Assembly (NCBI RefSeq): GCF_001279585.1
Contig: NZ_LGEC01000016.1
Coordinates: 310,001 to 374,000, forward strand
DNA: 64,000 nt
DNA from: Nocardiopsis sp. NRRL B-16309
GTDB lineage: Bacteria > Actinomycetota > Actinomycetes > Streptosporangiales > Streptosporangiaceae
Direction of reading: 5' to 3'
Shown here: one piece after another, positions 1 to 7,850 of the stretch
Numbering within the stretch: position 1 is the first letter of the stretch
Layout: every line of letters starts with the position of its first letter
Translations under genes and position numbers: made by a program
The notes under the pieces: generated by a model
Database searches by the model: none
What the model was told of the DNA's origin: nothing
The model's input: only the letters and a program-made list of their open reading frames with translations

Positions 1-857
1 CCCGGCAGGGGGACGACCCCGACGGGGAAGTCGGCCCCGGCCGCGCTGTCGACCTGCCAGGTGCCGTTCTCCGCGAACGCGAACTCACCGGTCAGGAACT
101 CCTCCCACACGGTGTTCTGGGAGTTGGTGATGACGGAGTTGGGCGCGTGGCCCTCCTCCAGCCAGCCGGTCCACAGCTCCAGCGCCTCGACCGACTCGGG
201 GGAGTCCAGGGCGCCCAGGTCGGCGCCGCTGCCCCAGAACCACGGCAGGAACTGGAAGCTGCCCTCCTCCGTCCCGATGCCGGAGAAGGTGATGCCCTCG
301 TGCCCCGCACCGGTGACCTCCTCCAGCGCCTCGGTGAGCGAGGCCCAGTCGGTGATCGAGGCGGGGTCGACACCCGCGTCGCCGAGGATCTCCTCGTTGT
401 AGTACAGGCCGAGGGTGTTCGCGCCGATCGGGACGCCGTAGGCGCTCCCGTCGACCACACCCGCGGCCAGGAGGTTCTCGTCGAACTCGGAGGTGTCGAG
501 GCCGAACTCGTCCATCGTGGTGAGCATGCCGGTGTCGGCCAGGGTCGAGACCGCCGGGTTGTCCAGCAGGATGACGTCCGGCGACGCGTTCTCCTGGGCG
601 GCGAGCAGCGCCTGGTTGGTGAGGGCGGTCGTGTCGTAGGCGGTCCGCTCGATGGCGACGCCGGCCTCGTCGGCGCAGGCGTCGACCCGCGCCGCCCAGT
701 CGGAGGACTCCTCGTGCTGGGGGTAGGGGTCCCACCAGGTGTAGGTGTCGGCGGCGGCGTCCGCGCCGTCGTCGGACGCCGAGCATCCCGCCGCGGCCGC
801 GGCGCACACCGCGGCGGTACTGATGGCGCACAGGGTGCGCAGGGTCGGGTGTCGCAT
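1..857 (-). CDS. Sugar ABC transporter substrate-binding lipoprotein, 3' end outside window
   Basis: The reading frame runs from an ATG at 857 to the window edge without a stop, so about 285 N-terminal residues are visible. A signal peptide ends in a lipobox (AAAGC), so the mature protein should be lipid-anchored outside the cell. The mature part starts TYTWWDPYPQ and later has motifs such as GVPIGANTLGLYYN, as expected for family 1 extracellular solute-binding proteins that deliver sugars to an ABC importer. A strong ribosome binding site (GGAGG, 4 bases before ATG) fixes the start. The LacI-type gene directly upstream on the same strand is the likely regulator. The permease genes expected for such a system would lie to the left of the window. 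The ligand cannot be told from sequence. Confidence 0.9.
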   Translation of the reverse strand, partial: MRHPTLRTLCAISTAAVCAAAAAGCSASDDGADAAADTYTWWDPYPQHEESSDWAARVDACADEAGVAIERTAYDTTALTNQALLAAQENASPDVILLDNPAVSTLADTGMLTTMDEFGLDTSEFDENLLAAGVVDGSAYGVPIGANTLGLYYNEEILGDAGVDPASITDWASLTEALEEVTGAGHEGITFSGIGTEEGSFQFLPWFWGSGADLGALDSPESVEALELWTGWLEEGHAPNSVITNSQNTVWEEFLTGEFAFAENGTWQVDSAAGADFPVGVVPLP

Positions 858-930
858 GATTCCTCCGGGGGGGGTGGGTGCCTGGTGGGCGGGGGTCGTG
901 GGGTCGGGGGGTCAGGGGGCGTGGGAAGGG

Positions 931-1977
931 TCAGGAGCGGCCGGTCCCGCGAGGGCGCCGGGAGCCCGGCGCCGCGGTACTGCCCCGGTCGGCGAACTCC
1001 GGCGTGAGCAGCCGTACGACGTAGGGCTCCTCGCGCGCCTGCGTCGACCCGATCCGGCGCACCAGCTGGCGGACGGCCAGGTCGCCGAGCCGGTCCGGCG
1101 CGCTCTCGACGAACGAGTAGGGCAGGGAGAAGGAGCGCGCGAACTCGTCGGAGTAGCGGCCGACGACGGACAGGTCGCCGGGCACGTCGAGCCCGCGCGC
1201 GTTCAGGACGGACGGGAGGGCGGCCGCGGCCGCCTCGTTGTTGAGCAGCAGGCCGGTGGCCGAGGGGTGGGCGTCCAGCAGGGCGTGCAGCGTGGCGCCG
1301 ATGTCCGGCTGGCTGGACTCCCCGAAGACGGCGTGCAGTCGGATCCCGAGGGCGCGCGCCCGTTCGAGCGCGGCGTCGCGTAGCCGCCACACGTAGGCGC
1401 CGCCCCGGGTCGCGACGTGTTCGGGCTGGGACACGAGGAGGAGTTCGCGGTGGCCCAGCCCGTGCATGTGGTCGACCATCAGTCGGCCGGTGCTCTCGAA
1501 GTCCAGGTCGAAGACGTCCAGGCCGGTGCAGTCGCCGGGGAGCCCGACGAGCGCCCCGGGCTGGGGTGCGGCCCGCAGCACGGGCAGCCGGACGTCGTCG
1601 TGGGCCACGTTGAGCAGCACGACGCCGTCCACCATCCGCGAGTCGGTGATCCGCCGCAGGGCGCGGGCCCCGTCGGCCTCGGTGACCAGCAGGATGTCGT
1701 AACCCAGCTCCCGGGCGTTGTCCGAGACCCCGAGCATGTACTGCAGCATGGCCGGGGCGAACTCGTCCTCCAGGAACCGGGCCAGCAGGCCGATCACCAT
1801 CGTCTGCGACGTGGCCAGCGCCCGTGCGCCGGCGTTGGCGGTGTAGCCCAGGCGGCCGGCGGCGTCGAGGACGCGCTGTCGGACCTGCGCGGAGATCGCG
1901 CGCTTTCCGGAGAACGCGTACGACGCGGTACTGCGGGAGACTCCGGCCTCCCTCGCCACGTCACCGATGGTGACCAA
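931..1977 (-). CDS. LacI-family transcriptional regulator
   Basis: This 348-residue protein has an N-terminal helix-turn-helix typical of LacI regulators (TIGDVAREAGVSRSTASYAF) and a periplasmic-binding-protein-like effector domain through the rest. The start chosen is TTG at 1977, because GAGGAGG lies just upstream and the next codons give the usual MVTIGDVAREAGVS opening. The longer open frame back to 2145 reads through low-quality sequence and an operator-like palindrome. It sits immediately upstream of the sugar-binding lipoprotein on the same strand and probably represses that operon and itself until sugar is bound. Two palindromes upstream (2066-2083 and 2155-2168) are candidate operators. 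Confidence 0.92.
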   Translation of the reverse strand: MVTIGDVAREAGVSRSTASYAFSGKRAISAQVRQRVLDAAGRLGYTANAGARALATSQTMVIGLLARFLEDEFAPAMLQYMLGVSDNARELGYDILLVTEADGARALRRITDSRMVDGVVLLNVAHDDVRLPVLRAAPQPGALVGLPGDCTGLDVFDLDFESTGRLMVDHMHGLGHRELLLVSQPEHVATRGGAYVWRLRDAALERARALGIRLHAVFGESSQPDIGATLHALLDAHPSATGLLLNNEAAAAALPSVLNARGLDVPGDLSVVGRYSDEFARSFSLPYSFVESAPDRLGDLAVRQLVRRIGSTQAREEPYVVRLLTPEFADRGSTAAPGSRRPRGTGRS

Positions 1978-2065
1978 CGTTCCTCCTCGGGGTCGTGTGC
2001 GGGCGGGTGTCGGCGGCGGTGGCCCCGCGCCCTGGTGGGCGGCGGGTGACCAGTGCGGCAGTGGT

Positions 2066-2083
2066 TGTCGAACCGGTTCGACA
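2066..2083. promoter_or_regulatory. Perfect 18-bp palindrome, candidate LacI-family operator
   Basis: TGTCGAACCGGTTCGACA is a perfect inverted repeat centred on CpG, the form usual for LacI-family operators. It lies about 90 bases upstream of the TTG start of the LacI gene. Binding by that regulator is inferred from position and symmetry. Confidence 0.7.
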
Positions 2084-2154
2084 CCCGTCCGGAGCATGCC
2101 GCCGTCGTTTCGGATCGGTGTCGGCCCCGTGAACCCCAGGGGCATGGCGCCTAG

Positions 2155-2168
2155 TGTTAGCGCTCACA
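2155..2168. promoter_or_regulatory. Second LacI-type operator candidate
   Basis: TGTTAGCGCTCACA is a near-perfect palindrome around AGCGCT, the core found in many actinobacterial LacI-family operators. It is 89 bases centre to centre from the first palindrome, which would allow looping or two binding sites for the same regulator. The 1978-2284 interval otherwise contains no gene I can support. Confidence 0.5.
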
Positions 2169-2284
2169 AGAGTGTGGTCAACCCCACAGGCGCCACTCTT
2201 TACCGATGTGAGACCTGGCGCACATGGTGACCGCCACGCGCCGGGGCCGGTGCGGAGCCGCCCCCACCCGGGCGTCAACGCAGG

Positions 2285-2770
2285 TCAGAGGCCCTGTTCG
2301 GGGAGGGTGAGCCAGTCCTCGGTCCTGCGGTACCGGCCCAGCCCGACCGCGTCGAATTCGTCGAGGTGATCCCCTCGGTCGATACCGAGGTGTCGGAGCG
2401 CGAGGGAGATCGGGCTGCCGTCGGCCACGGACGGCCGGTCCTCGGGCAGGTGGAGCGGGCCGAGCACCACACGCCCGCCGTTCCAGACCTGCGCGTTCTG
2501 TTCGCCCGCCCCGCCGAAGTACTCGGCCTCGACATAGGCCAGCGGACCGGCGGCCGAGCACGCGGCCAGAGCGCGGTCGAAACCCGGGGGCAGCTTCCAG
2601 AAACCCTCGGCCCGGGGTGCCCCGGCGACGGCGACCGAGTCGAACAGTTCGCCGGTCATCGGGAGCAGCGACAGCCGCGCGTCCAGTGGCACGACACGCG
2701 CGTGCGGATCGCCGCCGACCAGCGCGTCCAGCGTCGGCCGGACGGCCAGGACGGCTTCCAGGCAGTACAT
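2285..2770 (-). CDS. Conserved actinobacterial protein of unknown function
   Basis: The 161-residue product begins MYCLEAVLAVRPTLDALVGG and contains the stretches FWKLPPGFDRALAA, AYVEAEYFGGAGEQNAQVW and DEFDAVGLGRYRRTEDWL. I recall similar proteins from other actinobacteria without an assigned role. No signal peptide or membrane segment is visible. ATG at 2770 is preceded by AAGGG at a 6-base spacing; a TTG two codons upstream is the alternative. It follows the MazF-like gene by 56 bases on the same strand, so it may be the third gene of that transcript, but nothing in it resembles a known antitoxin. Confidence 0.75.
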   Translation of the reverse strand: MYCLEAVLAVRPTLDALVGGDPHARVVPLDARLSLLPMTGELFDSVAVAGAPRAEGFWKLPPGFDRALAACSAAGPLAYVEAEYFGGAGEQNAQVWNGGRVVLGPLHLPEDRPSVADGSPISLALRHLGIDRGDHLDEFDAVGLGRYRRTEDWLTLPEQGL

Positions 2771-2826
2771 GGACAACCCTTCTCTTCGGCCGCTGGGACG
2801 CCCGGCTCGGGTTCGAGGGGTCCGCC

Positions 2827-3162
2827 TCAGGAGTCGGTCTCCACACGCAACCCGAGATAGCGCCCCAGGGCGTAGTCGACCTGGGCCATGTCGGTGCCAC
2901 CGATGTAGTCGACCGCGTCTCCGACGACGTAGGCGGTGTCGATACTGCGGGTCTGGTCCACCAGGAGCCGCGTCGCCCGTCCGGCGATCGTCGCCTCGGG
3001 TCGGAACCGCGCCGGCTGCGCGCTGGTCGACGTGGGCACGATCGTGACGACCGACCACGTGTCCCGTTGCGTACTGACGACCAGCCCGAGGCGGCGGCCC
3101 CGCTGTTCGTGTCCGCGCTTGGCGTCTCCCAGGTCAACGGGGTAGACCGCGCCTCGGATCAC
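2827..3162 (-). CDS. mazF: MazF/PemK-family toxin (endoribonuclease)
   Basis: At 111 residues this is normal MazF length. Family features are visible: the RGAVYPVDLGD opening, GRRLGLVVS, the VVTIVPTSTSAQPARF strand region and the DQTRSIDTAYV motif. Members cleave mRNA at short specific sequences and are held inactive by the partner antitoxin. Its ATG overlaps the stop of the upstream antitoxin gene by four bases (ATGA), so the two are translationally coupled. The cut site of this member cannot be predicted. Confidence 0.9.
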   Translation of the reverse strand: MIRGAVYPVDLGDAKRGHEQRGRRLGLVVSTQRDTWSVVTIVPTSTSAQPARFRPEATIAGRATRLLVDQTRSIDTAYVVGDAVDYIGGTDMAQVDYALGRYLGLRVETDS

Positions 3163-3431
3163 GTGCGCACCTCACGGGCGTTCACTGTGACGTCCGTTCC
3201 GGAGACGCGGATACGCCCCTGGTCGTCATACTCCCAGGCATCCGGTTCACCGCTCAGGTCCTCACCGCTGGCCGCGATGCGCGCCATGTCCTCCCTCGCC
3301 TGCTCTTCCCACTCCTGGCGCTGGAGCGCACGCAGACCACGACGCAGCACGTCGCTGTTGGTCTCCCCGGGCCGCTTGTAGGAGTTCAGAATCTCGGCGT
3401 CGGCCTCGGTGGGCCGGAATCCAACACTCAT
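3159..3431 (-). CDS. Ribbon-helix-helix antitoxin of the MazF pair
   Basis: This 90-residue protein starts with a short strand-helix-helix region (SVGFRPTEADAEILNSYKRPGETNSDVLRRGLRAL) of the ribbon-helix-helix type seen in MazE-like and CopG-like antitoxins. An acidic C-terminal half (roughly residues 40-75) would wrap the toxin. ATG at 3431 was chosen because a perfect 18-bp inverted repeat lies just upstream at 3441-3458, where an autoregulatory operator is expected, and because longer frames run into the ssrA terminator. The gene order is antitoxin then toxin, overlapping by four bases. Confidence 0.85.
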   Translation of the reverse strand: MSVGFRPTEADAEILNSYKRPGETNSDVLRRGLRALQRQEWEEQAREDMARIAASGEDLSGEPDAWEYDDQGRIRVSGTDVTVNAREVRT

Positions 3432-3440
3432 GGACCCAGT

Positions 3441-3458
3441 GTACAACATTTGTTGTAC
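3441..3458. promoter_or_regulatory. Toxin-antitoxin operator: 8-bp inverted repeat with 2-bp spacer
   Basis: GTACAACA and TGTTGTAC are perfect inverted copies separated by TT. The site starts 10 bases before the antitoxin ATG. Ribbon-helix-helix antitoxins, alone or with toxin, typically repress their own promoter through such a site. Confidence 0.8.
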
Positions 3459-3502
3459 GCCGGATCGGCGGCCACGTGGTCCCGTGGCGCGGCCGCCCGC
3501 GC

Positions 3503-3555
3503 AAAAAAACGGACCGCCGCCCGGGGGACACAGTCCCCCGCGCAGCGGTCCGTTT
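3503..3555 (-). terminator. Rho-independent terminator of ssrA
   Basis: Read on the minus strand, ACGGACCGC pairs with GCGGTCCGT and an inner GGGGGAC/GTCCCCC stem stacks on it. A run of seven T follows directly. It starts about five bases after the mature tmRNA 3' end, so it ends the ssrA transcript and insulates the downstream toxin-antitoxin operon. Confidence 0.92.
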
Positions 3556-3559
3556 CTCG

Positions 3560-3928
3560 TGGAGGTGGCGGGAATCGAACCCGCGTCCTTCAGCACCGAG
3601 CCAGGGCTTCTCCGGGCGCAGTTCGTGGTGTCGTTCTACTCGGCCCCAGCGCTTGCACGAACACATCGCTGACAGGCCCAGCCACGAAAATGTCCCGCTC
3701 AGGCCCCGTGGCCTGATCTGAGCGGTAAGTCATCTAGCTGATGCCGGATCCCGAGCCGATGACGAGCCCGGACCGACAGAGACGCTATCGCTTAGGCAGC
3801 GAGAGCGAACTCAGTGCGCTTAGAATTGGCACTTGTGTTTACGCGAATGCAGGATTAACGAGGTCACAAACGCAACCCTCGGCCCGCTTCCCCTGAAACG
3901 ACTACCGAAGTCGAAACCGATCACCCCC
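3560..3928 (-). ncRNA. ssrA: tmRNA (transfer-messenger RNA)
   Basis: The 3' end carries a T-arm (GCGGGTTCGATTCCCGC) and the acceptor strand CACCTCC, which pairs with GGGGGTG at the 5' end, with one G-U pair. The 5' part has GGTTTCGACTTCGG, typical of tmRNA. The resume frame GCC AAT TCT AAG CGC ACT GAG TTC GCT CTC GCT GCC TAA (3830 down to 3792) encodes the tag ANSKRTEFALAA followed by a stop, and ALAA is the expected protease signal. The discriminator A is encoded but the terminal CCA is not. Together with SmpB (6315-6779) it rescues stalled ribosomes. Bases 3929-4228 between ssrA and the PBP-gene terminator contain no gene I can support. Confidence 0.97.
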
Positions 3929-4228
3929 TGTGAAATTGTCAAAGCCACCGTCTCCGGTGACCGACATGCGAGTGCGAACACCCACGCTCGTCACTCTACC
4001 CGTACAACAGGGTGAGGGCCAAGCTGATTCCCGGTCGGCGGTACGGATCCGCCGGACAGGGAGAAACCCCCGCGGGCGCGGACGCATGATGTGGTCGACG
4101 CGGCCCACGGGGGCGGTCGGCAGGGTCGGGCCGACCTAGGGAACGGGCAGAAACTCCCCCGAGACGAGGATCTGCCTCTCACGCTGGCTCGCTACCCCCT
4201 GTCGCGGGCCAGTCATCAGGGAAGACGC

Positions 4229-4264
4229 GATCGGTCCCGCGGGGGGTTGCCCGCGGGACCGATC
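4229..4264. terminator. 15-bp stem hairpin downstream of the PBP-like gene
   Basis: GATCGGTCCCGCGGG and CCCGCGGGACCGATC form a perfect 15-bp stem with a 6-base loop, 23 bases past the stop codon of the PBP-like gene. The T-run (CTTT) is on the plus-strand side, so on the minus strand it would act as a strong hairpin without a U-tract, which is common in actinobacteria. Confidence 0.75.
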
Positions 4265-4287
4265 TTTGCCTGCTCAGGACGCTCCGG

Positions 4288-6291
4288 TTACCAGCCGGCC
4301 GCGTCCGTGCCGCCCTCGCCGCCGCCGGTGAGGTCGGCCTCGTCGGGCGAGGTCCCGTCGGGGATCGTCGCATCGCCGGCGGGCGCCGTCGGCTCACCCG
4401 GGACCACGCCCGTGGCGAGCGAGGTCAGGAACGTCTGGGCGCCGTTCACCGCGTGGTGCGTCACCAGGGTGGTCGCGGAGTTCGCCTCGGCCACGAGAGC
4501 GAAGGCCACGTCGCCCTGGTATCCCACGAACCAGTGCAGGTCGGTGCCGTCGCCGAGCGCGACCCGGGCGGCCTGCCCGAACACCTCTGTCTCCTGGCCG
4601 AGCAGTTCGGGCATGCGGGTGGTCACGGCGTCGCGCATCCCCTGCCGCACGACCTCCAGGTCGGCCTCGTCCAGCTCCGTCTCGGGCGACGGGGAGGGAC
4701 CCTCCGCGGGGACCAGCGTCGGCGCGTTCCACTCGCCGTTCGCGACGGTCGCGGCGGCCAGCGCCATCGACAGCGGGCTCACCCGCACGCCGTCCTCGCC
4801 GACCATCGCCGAGGCGACACCGGCGTCGCCCTCGCCCACCGAGACCGAGCCCGGGGACGCCGGCACGGGCAACTGCCAGTCGGCGCCGATGCCGAGTTCC
4901 AGGGCGGCCCGTTCCACACTGTCGGCGCCGACCTCCGGCGCCAGACCGGCGAACCCGACCGTGCAGCTGTGCGCCAGGTTGCGGGCCAGGTCGGGCCCGC
5001 CGAACTCGGAGCTCAGAGCCCCCTGCCCGGGGTTGGTGAAGGTCTGGTCGTCGATGGTGGTCTCGTAGCCGCAGGGCACCTGGTCGTCCGGGCCGACCGC
5101 GCCCGACTCCAGGGCCGCCAGCGCGCCCACGATGGTGAAGGCGCCGCCCGGGACGAAGGAGCCGTTGAGCGCGGAGTCGTCGCTCGCGCTGCCCGACCCG
5201 TTCGCGGCGGCCAGCACCTCCCCGCTGGCCGTGTCCACGGCCGCCAGGTAGGCCCGGCCCGGCAGGGGCGCCAGCGCCGCCTCGGCGGCGCGCTGCACGT
5301 CGGCGTCGAGCGTGGTGTCCACGCCGCCGCTGCGCTCGCCCTCCCAGTCCTCCAGGACGTCGGTGACCGCACCGGACTCGTCCAGGGAGACCACCTGGGC
5401 GGTGCCGGAGCCCGCCAGCTCGCGCTGGAAGATGCTCTGCAGCCCGCTCAGGCCCACGGTGTCGCCCGCCTGGTAGGGGCCGGCGACCCGGGCGGACACC
5501 CGGTGCTCGGCGGTGCCCGCGACCTCGCCCAGCAGGGCCGGCGCGACCGTGGGCGACATGTTGATCCGCACCTCTTCGGTGGCCACGCCCTGGATCCGGC
5601 CGGCCTCGCCCAGCAGGGACTCGTCCACACTGGAGTCACGCATCAGGACCAGCGGCTGGAACTGCTCGGGCGGCGCGGAGCGCACCCGGTTCAGCAGCGG
5701 TTCGGGCTCCTCGTCGAGGAGCTCGGCGAGTTCGGTGACGCCGGCCTCCTTGTCGTCCATCTCGGCGGGGACGACGCCGAAGGCCGTGACGCTGTCGGCG
5801 GAGACCAGTTCCCGGCCCTCACGGTCGAGGATCTGGCCGCGCTCGGGCTGTTCGTAGCTGACCGCGAGGCGTTCGTCGTCGCTGAGCTCGGGGTGGATGA
5901 CGGCGGAGGACCAGGTGATGCGCCAGCCGTCCGGCCCCCACTCCAGCGGCATCTCGCCCGTGTAGCTCCAGGTGGGGTCGCCGATGCCGAGGTCGGCCGT
6001 GACGTCGAACGCCGCGGTCGCCGACTCGCCCTCGCGTTCGATCAGGCCCAGGCCGAACCGCAGCGAGGCGAGGTCGAGCTGCTCGCGCACGTTCACCAGG
6101 GCCTCCTCGACCTCCGCCGGGTCTCCCGTGGTGTACCGGGCGGCCTCCGCGTGGTCGCCGTCCTGCCAGGCGAGGAGGAAGGAGCGTACCGCCACCTCGG
6201 GGCTGGGGTGGGGTGTACAGGCGGCCAGGGTGCCCGCGACGAGCAGGCCGCTTCCGGCGGCCAGGACGCGGCGAAGGGGACGGGGGGACAC
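4288..6291 (-). CDS. Penicillin-binding-protein-like lipoprotein without catalytic motifs
   Basis: The 667-residue protein has a signal peptide with lipobox LAAC (Cys25), an NTF2-like MecA_N-type domain (about residues 30-140), a PBP dimerisation region (EQPERGQILDREGREL onward) and a C-terminal transpeptidase-type domain. The three active-site motifs are missing. Where PGSTFK is expected the sequence reads PGGAFT (residues 381-386), SCN is SCT (442-444), and KTGT is replaced by QAARVALGDGT before HWFVGY. No lysine occurs anywhere after about residue 181, so neither SxxK nor KTG can be present elsewhere. It should not form a penicillin-sensitive acyl-enzyme; a structural or regulatory role is inferred. 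GTG at 6291 was chosen because AAAGGA lies 9 bases upstream and gives a 25-residue signal peptide; an ATG at 6318 overlapping the smpB stop is the alternative. Confidence 0.88.
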   Translation of the reverse strand: MSPRPLRRVLAAGSGLLVAGTLAACTPHPSPEVAVRSFLLAWQDGDHAEAARYTTGDPAEVEEALVNVREQLDLASLRFGLGLIEREGESATAAFDVTADLGIGDPTWSYTGEMPLEWGPDGWRITWSSAVIHPELSDDERLAVSYEQPERGQILDREGRELVSADSVTAFGVVPAEMDDKEAGVTELAELLDEEPEPLLNRVRSAPPEQFQPLVLMRDSSVDESLLGEAGRIQGVATEEVRINMSPTVAPALLGEVAGTAEHRVSARVAGPYQAGDTVGLSGLQSIFQRELAGSGTAQVVSLDESGAVTDVLEDWEGERSGGVDTTLDADVQRAAEAALAPLPGRAYLAAVDTASGEVLAAANGSGSASDDSALNGSFVPGGAFTIVGALAALESGAVGPDDQVPCGYETTIDDQTFTNPGQGALSSEFGGPDLARNLAHSCTVGFAGLAPEVGADSVERAALELGIGADWQLPVPASPGSVSVGEGDAGVASAMVGEDGVRVSPLSMALAAATVANGEWNAPTLVPAEGPSPSPETELDEADLEVVRQGMRDAVTTRMPELLGQETEVFGQAARVALGDGTDLHWFVGYQGDVAFALVAEANSATTLVTHHAVNGAQTFLTSLATGVVPGEPTAPAGDATIPDGTSPDEADLTGGGEGGTDAAGW

Positions 6292-6314
6292 CTTGTGTGT
6301 TCCTTTCGAGGGCC

Positions 6315-6779
6315 TCATCGTCGACGGCGCAGCGCGCGTTCCATGTCGCGTTTGGCCTCGCGCTCGGCGATGGCGTGGCGTTTGTCGTACTCGCGCTTAC
6401 CGCGGGCCAGGGCGATCTCGACCTTGGCACGGCCGTCGCTGAAGTACAGCGACAGCGGGACCAGCGTGAATCCGGGCTCCCGGGTCTTGCCGATCAGCCG
6501 GGCGATCTCCTGGCGGTGCAGGAGTAGTTTACGCCTTCGCCGGGCGGCGTGGTTGGTCCATGTCCCCTGGGTGTACTCGGGGATGTGCACCTGCTCCAGC
6601 CACACCTCGCCGTCGTGGACGTGCGCGAAGCCGTCCACGATCGACGCCCGCCCCTCGCGGAGCGACTTCACCTCGGTACCGGTGAGGACGATCCCCGCCT
6701 CGTAGGTCTCGTCGATGTGGTATTCGTGCCGGGCTCGCCGATTCTGCGCGATGAGCTTACGCCCGGTTTCCCGTGCCAC
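6315..6779 (-). CDS. smpB: SsrA-binding protein SmpB
   Basis: This 154-residue protein matches SmpB in length and motifs: NRRARHEYHIDETYEAGIVL, GTEVKSLREGRAS, the GTWTNHAARRRRKLLLH loop and the basic tail GKREYDKRHAIAEREAKRDM. It binds tmRNA and mimics part of a tRNA in the ribosomal A site, with the C-terminal tail entering the mRNA channel. It lies downstream of ftsE-ftsX, as is common in actinobacteria, and ssrA is nearby on the same strand. Confidence 0.97.
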   Translation of the reverse strand: MARETGRKLIAQNRRARHEYHIDETYEAGIVLTGTEVKSLREGRASIVDGFAHVHDGEVWLEQVHIPEYTQGTWTNHAARRRRKLLLHRQEIARLIGKTREPGFTLVPLSLYFSDGRAKVEIALARGKREYDKRHAIAEREAKRDMERALRRRR

Positions 6780-6854
6780 TGGGTGTTTCCCTTCATACGT
6801 CCGGGGGGCACGTGGCCCCCCGGTACCCGCGAACGCCCCCGTCGGGCGGACCCG

Positions 6855-7766
6855 TCAGACCTTCAGGTAGCGGCGCAGGGTCAGGAACGAGGTGATGGTG
6901 CACAGCAGCACACCGAGGATCATCGACACACCGATGACGTAGAGCAGTGCTCCCGCCCCCAGCGCCACGTCGAACTGGAACCAGTCCTCGATCCTGGTGA
7001 GCAGCGTGTACCTGGTCGCCACGATGAACCCGGAGGCGATCAGACCGCCGATGAAGCCGGCGATCGCGCCCTCCAGCAGGAAGGGGAGCTGGATGTAGAA
7101 GTTCGACGCGCCCACCAGCCGCATGATGCCGGTCTCCCGCCGCCGGCTGTAGGCCGACAGCCGGATGGTGTTGCCGATCAGCAGCGCGGCCGCTGCCAGC
7201 TGCACGAGGGCGACCACCAGGGCGGCCCACTTGAGGCCGTCCAGGAGCGAGAAGAACTGTTCGAGCACGCGCTGGTCGTCGGAGACCGTGTCCACGCCCG
7301 GTGCGCCGTCGACCGCGGCGCGCACGGTGTCGTAGTGGTCGGGATTGGTGAGCTGCACCCGGTAGTTGTCCGGGATGTCACCCTCCTGCGCGGCACCGGC
7401 GAGGGCCTCGTTGGAGGAGCCGATGCGCTCCTGGAAGTCCTGCCATGCCTCGGCGGCCGTGAGGTAGCGGTACTCCTCCACCTCGTTCAGCCCGTCCAGC
7501 GTCTCCACGAGCTGGGTGCGGTCCTCCTCGGTGGCCTCGCCGTTCTCCTGGCAGGTCGCCGTCGGGGAGATGTCGGTGCACATGTAGATGGTCAGCGTGA
7601 TCCGCTGGTCCCAGTAGTTGCGCATCTCGGACACCTGCTGGTTCACCAGCAGGCCCGCGCCGAACAGGGCGAGGGAGATGGCCACCGTCGTGATGACGGC
7701 GATGGTCATCGTCAGGTTCCGGCGCAGGCCGATCCACGTCTCGGAGAGAACGAATTGTGCTCGCAT
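6855..7766 (-). CDS. ftsX: Cell division ABC transporter permease FtsX
   Basis: At 303 residues it shows FtsX topology: a cytoplasmic N terminus (MRAQFVLSETWIGLRRN), one membrane segment near residues 20-45, a large extracellular domain to about residue 170, then three more membrane segments (GLKWAALVVALVQLAAAALL, the FLLEGAIAGFIGGLIASGF region, and the C-terminal helix). FtsEX couples ATP hydrolysis in the cytoplasm to activation of peptidoglycan hydrolases outside. FtsE is encoded 84 bases upstream on the same strand. The neighbouring inactive PBP-like lipoprotein is a possible extracellular partner, but that is inference. Confidence 0.95.
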   Translation of the reverse strand: MRAQFVLSETWIGLRRNLTMTIAVITTVAISLALFGAGLLVNQQVSEMRNYWDQRITLTIYMCTDISPTATCQENGEATEEDRTQLVETLDGLNEVEEYRYLTAAEAWQDFQERIGSSNEALAGAAQEGDIPDNYRVQLTNPDHYDTVRAAVDGAPGVDTVSDDQRVLEQFFSLLDGLKWAALVVALVQLAAAALLIGNTIRLSAYSRRRETGIMRLVGASNFYIQLPFLLEGAIAGFIGGLIASGFIVATRYTLLTRIEDWFQFDVALGAGALLYVIGVSMILGVLLCTITSFLTLRRYLKV

Positions 7767-7850
7767 GATCTGTTAAAGGTCCATCCTTCGGGGCTTCGCA
7801 GCGCCGGTCCTCACTGTGGGGCGGCCGGCCGGCGCCGGACGCACCAGGGG

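Noticed and set aside
3500..3600. Possible prophage or element attachment site at the ssrA 3' end
   Set aside because: No second copy of the ssrA 3' end and no integrase gene are seen in the window.
4453..6705. Long plus-strand open frame opposite the PBP-like and smpB genes
   Set aside because: It crosses two clear minus-strand genes and has no domain features.
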